Below, in pieces: positions 43,994 to 52,215 of a stretch of 64,000 nucleotides of DNA (the stretch's first letter is position 1; each line of letters starts with the position of its first letter). The stretch is from Candidatus Nitrosopumilus sp. (GTDB lineage: Archaea > Thermoproteota > Nitrososphaeria > Nitrososphaerales > Nitrosopumilaceae). The notes beneath the pieces were generated by a model. That model saw only the letters and a list, made by a program, of their open reading frames with translations, made no database searches and had not been told where the DNA came from. The stretch is from positions 1-64,000 of the forward strand of contig JAOLZN010000004.1 of the NCBI GenBank assembly GCA_028343855.1. The letters run 5' to 3'. The position numbers and the translations under genes are program-made.

Positions 43994-44619
43994 CCTAGAT
44001 CCATTGAGGTTTTAGTAATTCTCATAATAATTCCACTAAATGCAATTGAAGAAAGAAAATACCAAGCCCAAAGCATTAGATGATTTTCTTTACCAAAACA
44101 AATGTGTGTGGTGTCTAAAGCTTGTTCAGCAGTACAAGTTAGTTGGAACATATCTCCAGGAATCACATTTAGTGGTATTGGAGAAATAGCTACTGTATAA
44201 GAAAATAGGACAGGTAATACAAGATAAAATATCAGGATTAAAGGTACAAAAGTAATCATCATCGGTCTCATATTCATTTGCATCATCTCCATAGACATTT
44301 TGTTCATGTACGAAGATTTCTTATTTAATTCAGCAGATCTTGCAGTGTCTTTAGAACGCATTGCAGACATTCTTTCTTTTTGCCAAGCCTTAGTTTCTTT
44401 CATAATTCTTTTTAGTTTTGTTTGATCAACCATTTTTCTTCTAACTGCAGAATTGAAAATATTAAGTAATATACCAAATCCAGATACAGCAAACATAGTA
44501 ATAATTAGACCCTTAATCATTGGATCGTCACTACCAAGTGCCATTCTTTCACCACCTAGAAAATCAGGTAGTTGGAGAAATGCCGAATCAATAAAGAGTA
44601 GAATAAAGTTGAAATCCAT
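43990..44619 (-). CDS. EMC3/YidC-like membrane insertase (DUF106)
   Basis: A protein of 209 residues with three to four membrane segments (IITMFAVSGFGILLNIFNSAV; MMITFVPLILIFYLVLPVLFSYTVAI; LMLWAWYFLSSIAFSGIIMRI). A long charged cytoplasmic hairpin (VDQTKLKRIMKETKAWQKERMSAMRS) separates the first two. This is the YidC/Oxa1/EMC3 fold of archaea, next to secY. Confidence 0.9.
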   Translation of the reverse strand: MDFNFILLFIDSAFLQLPDFLGGERMALGSDDPMIKGLIITMFAVSGFGILLNIFNSAVRRKMVDQTKLKRIMKETKAWQKERMSAMRSKDTARSAELNKKSSYMNKMSMEMMQMNMRPMMITFVPLILIFYLVLPVLFSYTVAISPIPLNVIPGDMFQLTCTAEQALDTTHICFGKENHLMLWAWYFLSSIAFSGIIMRITKTSMDLG

Positions 44620-44622
44620 TTT

Positions 44623-45201
44623 TTACAGTCCTATTGCCTTGATTATCTTATCAGCTGCTTCATCAATCTTTCCCTCACCATTAAGAACTAGTCTTACTGG
44701 GGAGCCTGTAATTACAGCACATGCAGAAATCATACCTGATTGAACATCTAGCTCCTTCTTAATGTTAGCTAGTGTTATTTTATCTCTATTTCGAGTATCA
44801 TCTTTCATACGTCTATTGTAAATTTCTTCAGGTTTTGCAGATACAGAAACAAAATTGTCAGGTTTAATAATTTTTAAAACATGTTCAGGCAAGCCAGGAT
44901 AATATCCTTCAGGGGAATTAATGAATGCATGAGTATCAATAATTACAACTTCCTCATCATGTTCACTAATTTGTTCAGCAGCAATTTTTTGAAGACGTTG
45001 TTGTTCAGATACAGATAATTTTCTTAATTCATCTCTATCTTGTAATCCGTTTTGTTTAGCAACATCAAACATTAAACTTCCATAATTAATTACAACGACA
45101 TTTTTCTTGTGATTTTTCAAGATTTCAACCATAGTTGTTAGCAATGTAGTTTTCCCAACACCAGGGATTCCAACTAAAATAATTTTTTTATTTTCTACCA
45201 A
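44623..45201 (-). CDS. adkA: Adenylate kinase (archaeal type)
   Basis: A protein of 192 residues when started at a TTG (45201, VENKKIILVGIPGVGKTT), overlapping the secY stop by 14 bp; the ORF track adds nine residues inside secY. P-loop GIPGVGKTT and the short lid are of the AdkA family. It balances ADP, AMP and ATP. Between secY and the EMC3-like gene. Confidence 0.92.
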   Translation of the reverse strand: MVENKKIILVGIPGVGKTTLLTTMVEILKNHKKNVVVINYGSLMFDVAKQNGLQDRDELRKLSVSEQQRLQKIAAEQISEHDEEVVIIDTHAFINSPEGYYPGLPEHVLKIIKPDNFVSVSAKPEEIYNRRMKDDTRNRDKITLANIKKELDVQSGMISACAVITGSPVRLVLNGEGKIDEAADKIIKAIGL

Positions 45202-46621
45202 GTATGGCACCCAACCGTGGCATAACAACTTCTACTTGTTCTCTTACTAATTGCGTGTAATAATTAATGAGAATATCTACCATAAGTAAGATTCCGATTC
45301 CAGATCCAAATACACCAAGTACATCAGATACTCCTGCTAAGAGACCTAGAATCATAGAGCCAATAATTGTAACAGATGGAATGTATTTGTTCAATAATGC
45401 TTCAACTGGTTTGTTTGATCTTCTAAATCCAGGAATTTGCACATCAGCATCAAGTAAGTTTTGAGCTGCACTCTTTGGAGATAAACCACCTAGTTCAACC
45501 CATAATCTACCAAAGACAACTACAATTCCAATCATAAATAACACATATCCAACTGCACGCATTGGATCTAAAGCTGCAACATCTAGACCACGTGGTGGTG
45601 TGATGTAGTAAATAATTCCACCAACAGGAGTAGATGGACTAGTAGGGTCAAATTGAGCTATAAAGTTTACAAAGAAATTATTGTTACGTGGATTAAACTG
45701 AGACCAAATCATTTGGAATACAAATACAGCATTTGCAGTTAATGCAGATGCTAAAATTACTGGAATGTTAGAAACATACATCAATTTGATAGGATAAACA
45801 GCCTGGAATCCTCGATATTTTGTTGAAACAATTGGGATTTCAATTTTCATACCTTGTGTAAATACAAGTATCAAAAGTATTCCAGCTGTAAGGAATAGTC
45901 CAAAAATACTAGGCAGTTGATTCGAACGGAAAAATACATTTCCAAGATCACCACTACCAGTTAACGATTCAATAAGATATGGAATAATACCAATCATACC
46001 ACCATCACCAGCAGGTAATGGACTAAACATACTCCAAAGAATTTGTTGAGCAACACCTGCCATAATGAATAAACTAATTCCACTACCAAGTCCCCAACCC
46101 TTTTGAATTAATTCATCTAAGAACATGATTATGATAGACGCTGCCATCAGCTGCCCTATTATCACATACAGGACATAAGGTTCAGATGCAGAACCACCAT
46201 AAACTGCTGCGGCATATACAATAGATTCAGCTACAATTACAACATACGTTACCATTTTAGTTGCAGTTTGAAAAATACCTCTTTCTTCTGGTTTTTTGAA
46301 ATCAAATTTCAAAATATCAGATCCCCTCAACAATTGCATTAAGAGTCCAGATGTAACAATAGGTCCAATTCCCAATTCAACTAAAGTACCTTGTTGGGAT
46401 GCAAAAATAACTCTAGCAAATGCTAGAAAATCAAATTCAGGAGCTGTTGCTCCAAATAATGGAGTTTGTCCCATAACCATGTAAATTAGTAATGCAACAC
46501 CACACCAAAGTAATCTAGTTGGTAATGGAATTTTCTTTTTAGGTTTTGGAACTTGTGGAAGATATGGTTCTGCTTTGAAAACCATTTTTCGAATAATAGA
46601 AGTTAGAGAACCTTCAGCCAT
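45188..46621 (-). CDS. secY: Preprotein translocase subunit SecY
   Basis: A protein of 477 residues with about ten membrane segments: plug-region FARVIFASQQGTLVELGIGPIVTSGLLMQLL, GLGSGISLFIMAGVAQQI, and the final GSGIGILLMVDILINYYTQLVREQVE. It forms the channel with SecE (57947) and a small beta subunit not seen here. It lies in the L30-L15-secY-adkA order. Confidence 0.95.
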   Translation of the reverse strand: MAEGSLTSIIRKMVFKAEPYLPQVPKPKKKIPLPTRLLWCGVALLIYMVMGQTPLFGATAPEFDFLAFARVIFASQQGTLVELGIGPIVTSGLLMQLLRGSDILKFDFKKPEERGIFQTATKMVTYVVIVAESIVYAAAVYGGSASEPYVLYVIIGQLMAASIIIMFLDELIQKGWGLGSGISLFIMAGVAQQILWSMFSPLPAGDGGMIGIIPYLIESLTGSGDLGNVFFRSNQLPSIFGLFLTAGILLILVFTQGMKIEIPIVSTKYRGFQAVYPIKLMYVSNIPVILASALTANAVFVFQMIWSQFNPRNNNFFVNFIAQFDPTSPSTPVGGIIYYITPPRGLDVAALDPMRAVGYVLFMIGIVVVFGRLWVELGGLSPKSAAQNLLDADVQIPGFRRSNKPVEALLNKYIPSVTIIGSMILGLLAGVSDVLGVFGSGIGILLMVDILINYYTQLVREQVEVVMPRLGAILGRK

Positions 46622-46631
46622 TTTCAGTTAC

Positions 46632-47078
46632 CTATGCCTCAACATTTTTTTCTTCTGTAGTAGATTGAAAAATTTCACCACCAACTGCTTTTAATTTTTC
46701 TTCAGCTGATGCAGTAAAGTTTCCTACTTTTACAGAATAAGCATTAGTAATTTTACCCCCACCAAGGAGTTTTTCGTATCCTGCACTTTCAAGGTCTACG
46801 ACTTTTTTTCCACCTTCTTCTTTACCCAGTTTAGCGAATAAGTCATCTAGATCTCTTACACTAGCCCATTTTTTTGTAATATTTGGATGAGGTGGACTTG
46901 TTGATTCGTGACCATAATGATCAGGCTCATCTTTTAACAAACTACTGTAATGGTGTTTTTGGAAACCAGTAACTCCCAAACCGCCTTTATGACCACTTGC
47001 ACGATGTTGACCTACTTGTCCCCAACCCATATGTCTGCCGCCTCTTAGTCTACGAGTTTTTCTTAATCTAGTTGCCAT
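46632..47078 (-). CDS. rpl15: Ribosomal protein L15 (uL15)
   Basis: A protein of 148 residues (RKTRRLRGGRHMGWGQVGQHRASGHKGGLGVTGFQKHHY). The basic Gly-rich N-terminus and KLLGGGKITNAYSVKV are typical. It follows L30 by one base. Confidence 0.94.
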   Translation of the reverse strand: MATRLRKTRRLRGGRHMGWGQVGQHRASGHKGGLGVTGFQKHHYSSLLKDEPDHYGHESTSPPHPNITKKWASVRDLDDLFAKLGKEEGGKKVVDLESAGYEKLLGGGKITNAYSVKVGNFTASAEEKLKAVGGEIFQSTTEEKNVEA

Positions 47079-47079
47079 G

Positions 47080-47547
47080 TTAAATCATTCTCCTAACAAT
47101 AGTATCTAATTCTTTATTGGAACCTAAAACACCTTTTTGTCCATACAATTTCTTTGTACTTCTTTTGAATCCATGTACTGGAGGTGCCAAAGCAAACCAA
47201 GGTTTTAGAGGTTTTAATTTTGACAAAGTAGCTTTTCCATCAGCTAAAGCAGTTCCTAATTCTGCTGCATTTGCAAATCCAAGTTCTTTAAGGTCTTCAT
47301 CAGTAATTTTTTGATAACCACCTTTTCTGGCTTTCTTTTCAATTAGCTCTTGTGCTAAAGATGCATCAATTTCAATCCAAGAAACATAATGTTGTACTTT
47401 TCTTAACATTCCAATAGTATTGTCTTTTGCAGGTAAAATGGTTGCACGATATTTTTTATCTAATTTTAATAAAGTCATAGTAGTGGTTGCCCAATAAGGA
47501 CAATCTGCTGTACCTTTAATTCTAACAACAAGATATGCATTTGCCAT
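47080..47547 (-). CDS. rpl30: Ribosomal protein L30 (uL30)
   Basis: A protein of 155 residues from MANAYLVVRIKGTADC, three residues after the ORF-track start. TTTMTLLKLDKKYRATILPAKDNTIGMLRKVQHYVSWIEID is the uL30 core; the C-terminal PPVHGFKRSTKKLYGQKGVLGSNKELDTIVRRMI is the archaeal extension. Confidence 0.94.
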   Translation of the reverse strand: MANAYLVVRIKGTADCPYWATTTMTLLKLDKKYRATILPAKDNTIGMLRKVQHYVSWIEIDASLAQELIEKKARKGGYQKITDEDLKELGFANAAELGTALADGKATLSKLKPLKPWFALAPPVHGFKRSTKKLYGQKGVLGSNKELDTIVRRMI

Positions 47548-47552
47548 TTTAA

Positions 47553-48281
47553 TCATCCTTGACTGAATGTCTGTCTAAGACAATCCAGTACTGCTTTTGA
47601 AGTTGAATTCATTGTAGGAGTAGAACCTTTTGCGGTAGTCCATGCATCCTTAAGACCTGCTAATTCTAATAATCGTTTAATTTTTCCACCTGCAACAAGT
47701 CCTAAACCACGAGGTCCAGGAATAATTTCAATAGTTACACTTCCACCTTTTCCTTTTACTTTGAAGGGAACAGAATGATGTTGATCACATTTACATTCCC
47801 AACTGCCACAGCCCATTTTGATTGGTTGTATATTTAGAAAAGCTTGACTAGTTGCTTTTTCAATTGCAATTCTCATTTGTTTTGATTTACCTTGACCAAT
47901 TCCCAAATATCCATTTTCATTTCCTGCTGCAACAATTGCTTTGAATCTAGTAGATTGTCCATTAGATGTCATTTTTTGAATGATACCGACATCAACAACT
48001 TCACTTTTTAAATCAGGTAATAATTTTTTAATAATTCCAGACTCTTGAATTCTTAATCCTTGTTCAAGAATTTCTTCAACAGAAGTAATTTCTCCAGATG
48101 CAACTTTTTTTCCCAAAATAGTTTTTGGTACCCAAACTTCTTCTTCAGGTTCTCTTCGAGGTCTTTTTGGACGTGCAGCTGCTGCTCCAGGTGGACCACG
48201 TCCATAAACGGGTGGACCTCTTCCTCTTCCGCCTTGACCTGGTTTAGATTGTCCGGGTTTAGATTGTGCTGTTTGACTCAT
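47553..48281 (-). CDS. rps5: Ribosomal protein S5 (uS5)
   Basis: A protein of 242 residues. After a Gly/Pro/Arg-rich 50-residue extension (KPGQGGRGRGPPVYGRGPPGAAA) it has the uS5 core: RFKAIVAAGNENGYLGIGQGKSKQMRIAIEKA, KGGSVTIEIIPGPRGLGLVAGGKIKRLLELAGLKDAWT. The extension is unusually long and low complexity. Confidence 0.95.
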   Translation of the reverse strand: MSQTAQSKPGQSKPGQGGRGRGPPVYGRGPPGAAAARPKRPRREPEEEVWVPKTILGKKVASGEITSVEEILEQGLRIQESGIIKKLLPDLKSEVVDVGIIQKMTSNGQSTRFKAIVAAGNENGYLGIGQGKSKQMRIAIEKATSQAFLNIQPIKMGCGSWECKCDQHHSVPFKVKGKGGSVTIEIIPGPRGLGLVAGGKIKRLLELAGLKDAWTTAKGSTPTMNSTSKAVLDCLRQTFSQG

Positions 48282-48283
48282 AT

Positions 48284-48766
48284 CTATTTGACCTCACTAT
48301 CTATTGTAGATTTAATTTTAGAAATTTCATTTTTAACAGTTAGATGTTCACCGTTTATTCTTTCATCAGCTGGAAATGTTTCAGAATCAGCTGGAACTTC
48401 AAGACCAGCATCAATAACTCCTTTCAAAGCTGCTGCCATTCTTTGTGTATATCGTTTAGTGCCAGTATACAAAATTGCATCTTTTGCACCTTTACCTAAT
48501 GCTTTCTTACCTGCCAAATAGCCTGTAAGATATGCTGCAGAAATACTTTTTCTTGAACCCTTCCATCCTTTTTCAAGTAAATATCTTGAATGGGCAGATG
48601 CAACAACAGTATCACCAGTCATACCAGGTTTAAGAACTTGAACTTGTGTATTCTCATTTGAAATATTTACAGTAATGAAATCACGTTTACCCATTAACAT
48701 GGTACCACGTTTACGATAATTGGTCTTTTCCTCTCTAAGTCTTCTCAATATTTTTGAATAGGCCAT
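48284..48766 (-). CDS. rpl18: Ribosomal protein L18 (uL18)
   Basis: A protein of 160 residues (RRLREEKTNYRKRGTMLMGKRDFITVNISNENTQVQVLKPGMTGDTVVASAHSRYLLEKGWKG; AAYLTGYLAGKKAL). Binds 5S rRNA. First gene of the spc-type cluster in this window. Confidence 0.94.
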   Translation of the reverse strand: MAYSKILRRLREEKTNYRKRGTMLMGKRDFITVNISNENTQVQVLKPGMTGDTVVASAHSRYLLEKGWKGSRKSISAAYLTGYLAGKKALGKGAKDAILYTGTKRYTQRMAAALKGVIDAGLEVPADSETFPADERINGEHLTVKNEISKIKSTIDSEVK

Positions 48767-48802
48767 CTACAGGATCTGACTTTGAAACTGCTATTATATA
48801 CG

Positions 48803-49717
48803 TTAAGCGTGGAGTAGTGCTGAAAGTAAAGCTTTTTGAGAATGTAATCTATTTTCTGCCTCATCCCAAACCAAAGATTGAGGTCCATCTATTACAGATG
48901 AGGTTACTTCTTGTTCACGTTTTGCAGGAAGACAATGTAAAAAGATCGCATTTTTCTTTGCTAGATCCATGATTTTGTCATTAACTTGAAATTTTGGTAA
49001 GAACTTTTTCATTCTTTTAGGATCTTTATTGTGAATTGATGAATATGTGTCAGTGACAACTACATCAGCATTTTTAGCTGCTTTTACAGGATCAGTAGTT
49101 AATTCAATATCAGTTAAATTTTGAGAAACTTTGACAGTGGATTTGTCAGGTTCAAATCCTTTAGGAGTTGCAATAGACATTGTAACACCAGATAAAGCAG
49201 AACCAAAAATCATAGAATTACAAACATTGTTTCCATCTCCAATCCAAGCAATTTTTAATCCTTTGAGAATTTTTTTCTTTTCTTTAATTGTCATAAAATC
49301 TGCCAAAATTTGACACGGATGAAATGAATCAGACAATCCATTAATTACAGGAACATTTGCATGTTGAGATAATTTCTCAAGTAAAGAATGATCATAGACA
49401 CGAGCCATTATGCAATCAGTATAACGTGAAAGAGTTTTTGCAGTATCCTCAACAGATTCACCACGAGACAGTTGTGTATCGTTTGATGACAAATTAATTG
49501 CATGTCCACCCAATTGATACATTCCAGTTTCAAAACTTACACGAGTTCGAGTTGAAGGTTTTTGAAAAATCATAGTCAATGTTTTATTTTTTAATACAGG
49601 TTTGTTTGAACCTTTTTTCAATTCTTTTTTTAATTTAATGGCATTGTCAATTAATCCTAAAAATTCTTTTGGAGTTAATTCCGATAAAGTTAGTAAATCT
49701 TTTGTTTTAATTTTCAT
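48803..49717 (-). CDS. argF: Ornithine carbamoyltransferase
   Basis: A protein of 304 residues. MIFQKPSTRTRVSFETGMYQLGG (carbamoyl phosphate STRT motif), PVINGLSDSFHPCQILADFMTI (DSFHPCQ) and IFLHCLPAKREQEV (HCLP for ornithine) are diagnostic. Makes citrulline in arginine synthesis. It overlaps the ftsY stop by 4 bp. Confidence 0.95.
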   Translation of the reverse strand: MKIKTKDLLTLSELTPKEFLGLIDNAIKLKKELKKGSNKPVLKNKTLTMIFQKPSTRTRVSFETGMYQLGGHAINLSSNDTQLSRGESVEDTAKTLSRYTDCIMARVYDHSLLEKLSQHANVPVINGLSDSFHPCQILADFMTIKEKKKILKGLKIAWIGDGNNVCNSMIFGSALSGVTMSIATPKGFEPDKSTVKVSQNLTDIELTTDPVKAAKNADVVVTDTYSSIHNKDPKRMKKFLPKFQVNDKIMDLAKKNAIFLHCLPAKREQEVTSSVIDGPQSLVWDEAENRLHSQKALLSALLHA

Positions 49718-51000
49718 TTTTTAAACCGTCCAAATAATCCTCGTTTCTTTTTAGGTTCCTCTTCTTTATCTTGTTTATGTATCTCTTCTTCATTAGATGA
49801 AATTACTTCAGATTCTCCTGGGTTAGGTTTACCATCTTTAATCCATTTACGAATTTTATTACCTAACTTGACTGCTTCAGAGTCAGACTCAGGAGGAGGT
49901 ATATCAAATAAATCAGAATATTTTGCAATTTCATCGTCCTTAATTCCATCAAAAGGATCATCAGATTGAATGTCAGGTGTTGGTTCTGGTTCAGGTGTTG
50001 GTTCTGGTTCAGGTGTTGGTTCAGGTTCAGGTGTTGGTTCAGGTGTTGATTTTGTTAATTTAGATACATCAGTTTGTTCTATTGCAACATCATTTAATGA
50101 ACCAAATACAGTTTCCAAAAAGATATCCTTATCAAAAGATTTTAAATCAGAATATTCTTGTCCAGTTCCCAAGTAAAGAACAGGTGTAGATGTGACTTTT
50201 GCAATAGATAATGCAGCACCACCTTTTGCATCAGCATCACTTTTTGTCAATATAGAACCATCAAATTTCACATATTCATGGAATTCACGTGCTTGATTTA
50301 CAGTATCATTACCAGCTAAAGAATCACCTACAAAAATAGTCATATCTGGACTTACAACTTTAATGATTTTTTCAATTTGTTCCATCAAATTTTTACTTGT
50401 TTGCATCCTACCTGCAGTATCAATCAATACACAATCAGTTTTGTGAGATTTTGCATATAGTACTGCATCCCTAGCAACAGCTGCAGGATCAGATTCATAG
50501 TTTTGTGCAACAAGTTTTAGATTAAGACGATTAGTATGTTCTCGTAGTTGTTCAATAGCACCAGCTCTAAAAGTATCAGCAGCTGCAATTACAACAGAAT
50601 ATTTTTTTTCTTGAAGTAGAGATGCAAATTTTGCTAAAGAGGTAGTTTTTCCAGTCCCATTTATTCCAACAAATACAATCAAAAAAGGCTGATTCTTTTT
50701 CTTTTTTTCATCAATTTTTTCAAAGATGTCAATATCTCCAACATTATCAAACAAACTGGAAATACTAGAAATTAAATTATCTTTTACAAATTTTTCAATT
50801 TCATTTTTATCAACTTTAGAACCAATTAATTTTTCTTTTAGATCAGATTTAATAGAATCTATAACTTCACCAGCTACATCAGATTCTAAAAGAGAAATTT
50901 CAAGTTCAAAAAGTATATCCTCAATATCTTTTTCATTGAGTTCTTTTTCTCCAAGACTTTGGGCTACATTAGAAAACGCCTTACGAAGACTATCAAACAT
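49714..51000 (-). CDS. ftsY: SRP receptor FtsY with C-terminal acidic/basic extension
   Basis: A protein of 428 residues. The NG domain comes first (LEISLLESDVAGEVIDSIK; P-loop GINGTGKTTSLAKFA near 113; DTAGRMQTSKNL; TKSDADAKGGAALSIA). Residues about 315-428 are an extra C-terminal part with PEPTPEPEPTPEPEPTP and a basic amphipathic end KKKRGLFGRFKK. In bacteria and other archaea the acidic A region is N-terminal; here the order seems reversed. The tail may bind the membrane. Confidence 0.93.
   Translation of the reverse strand: MFDSLRKAFSNVAQSLGEKELNEKDIEDILFELEISLLESDVAGEVIDSIKSDLKEKLIGSKVDKNEIEKFVKDNLISSISSLFDNVGDIDIFEKIDEKKKKNQPFLIVFVGINGTGKTTSLAKFASLLQEKKYSVVIAAADTFRAGAIEQLREHTNRLNLKLVAQNYESDPAAVARDAVLYAKSHKTDCVLIDTAGRMQTSKNLMEQIEKIIKVVSPDMTIFVGDSLAGNDTVNQAREFHEYVKFDGSILTKSDADAKGGAALSIAKVTSTPVLYLGTGQEYSDLKSFDKDIFLETVFGSLNDVAIEQTDVSKLTKSTPEPTPEPEPTPEPEPTPEPEPTPDIQSDDPFDGIKDDEIAKYSDLFDIPPPESDSEAVKLGNKIRKWIKDGKPNPGESEVISSNEEEIHKQDKEEEPKKKRGLFGRFKK
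49974..50048. repeat. 18-bp minisatellite in ftsY
   Basis: About four copies of GGTTCTGGTTCAGGTGTT and variants encode the PEPTPE repeats of the FtsY tail. Being in frame, length change would alter the tail without breaking the protein. Confidence 0.85.
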
Positions 51001-51003
51001 TAT

Positions 51004-51429
51004 CTATCCCAAATTAGGCGGTTGTTGGGATTGCATTAATTGATTAATTTGTGCCTTACCTTGTTCTAATCGATTTGCAGCATCTTGTTTTTTAGCAGCA
51101 GTATCTTGTAAAGCAATTTCAATTTCTTTTATTCTAGCTTCAAAATAATTAATTGCTGCAGGGAAATCTTTTTCAACTGCAACCCCAGCGCCAATATTTA
51201 CAACGATTTTATTATTGGATGAAATTTTTGTTGGGATATAAGCCCCCATTCCAAGAGGAACTAAAGTATCGGAATCAGACTGATTACCAAGAGATTTTAT
51301 TGATTCAATAGCAGCAGTGGCTTCCCTCAAAATACTTAGAAAAGTTCCTTCTCTTTGAGATAAATCAGAGAAATATGTTTCTAGCATTTGCATCTGTTGC
51401 ATCATTTGTTCAGCCTGTTGTTCACTCAT
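51004..51429 (-). CDS. pfdA: Prefoldin alpha subunit
   Basis: A protein of 141 residues with two helices around beta strands: DSDTLVPLGMGAYIPTKISSNNKIVVNIGAGVAVEKDFPAAI. This GAGVxVE signature is alpha-type prefoldin. It sits upstream of ftsY, the common archaeal order. Confidence 0.93.
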   Translation of the reverse strand: MSEQQAEQMMQQMQMLETYFSDLSQREGTFLSILREATAAIESIKSLGNQSDSDTLVPLGMGAYIPTKISSNNKIVVNIGAGVAVEKDFPAAINYFEARIKEIEIALQDTAAKKQDAANRLEQGKAQINQLMQSQQPPNLG

Positions 51430-51483
51430 TTACAACAAATCATGCTCAGATGGTTATAAATTCATTCATGAGGTTAGTTTAGA

Positions 51484-51519
51484 AATAAAAAAATAAATAA
51501 AAAATAAAGTTCTAACTTT
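51484..51519 (-). terminator. Hairpin and T-rich terminator of sod
   Basis: On the minus strand AAAGTT-AG-AACTTT is followed by ATTTTTTATTTATTTTTTTA. It overlaps the sod stop codon and points to termination just after the gene. Confidence 0.5.
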
Positions 51520-52138
51520 ATTTTGCTTTAGAGAATCTATCTTCTACTTCATCCCAGTTAACTACATTCCACCATGCTGCAATGTATACTGGTCTTTTGT
51601 TTTGATAGTTTAGATAGTATGCGTGTTCCCAAACATCACAGCCCAATAATGGTACTAATCCTTCAGTTCTAGGACTAGTTTGATTTGGCATTGATTTGTA
51701 TTCAACTTTAGATGTTGAAGGGTTGTATACTAACCATCCCCAACCACTACCTTGAATTACTGCAGTAGTAGATGTGAATTTCTCTTTAAAGTCAGCGAAG
51801 CTTCCAAATGAATCTTTGATTGCATCAGCAATTGATCCTCCAGGTTCTCCACCGCCATTTTGTTTCATGCTATTCCAAAATAACCTGTGGTTATCATAAC
51901 CACCACCATTGAAATTAATTGCACCCCGTTTGTCTTCAGGTACTGAATTGATGTCAGATAGGATATCAAGGATATCTTTTTCTTGAATTTCAGTTGGACA
52001 TGTTTCAAGTGCTGCATTTAATTTGTCAGTGTATGTTTGATGATGTTTTGTGTGATGAATCTCCATTGTTTTTGCATCAATGTGAGGTTCCAATGCATCA
52101 TAAGCATATGGCATTTCAGGAAGTGTGTATTTTCCCAT
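51518..52138 (-). CDS. sod: Fe/Mn superoxide dismutase
   Basis: A protein of 206 residues. Metal ligands appear in MEIHHTKHHQTYTDKLNAAL, NGGGYDNHRLFWNSM, and DVWEHAYYLNYQNKRPVYIAAWWNVVNWDEVEDRF. It removes superoxide in the cytoplasm, useful to an aerobe. The metal (Fe or Mn) is not certain. Single gene with its own terminator. Confidence 0.94.
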   Translation of the reverse strand: MGKYTLPEMPYAYDALEPHIDAKTMEIHHTKHHQTYTDKLNAALETCPTEIQEKDILDILSDINSVPEDKRGAINFNGGGYDNHRLFWNSMKQNGGGEPGGSIADAIKDSFGSFADFKEKFTSTTAVIQGSGWGWLVYNPSTSKVEYKSMPNQTSPRTEGLVPLLGCDVWEHAYYLNYQNKRPVYIAAWWNVVNWDEVEDRFSKAK

Positions 52139-52215
52139 GAGATAATTTGATTTTTTATTCCATTTATTGGTTTACTAAACAATTCATTTTTACTTGTTAA
52201 AAGACTAAAAAATTC

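Noticed and set aside
49970-50176. Plus-strand Gly/Ser/Val repeat ORF
   Set aside because: Antisense reading of the FtsY minisatellite.
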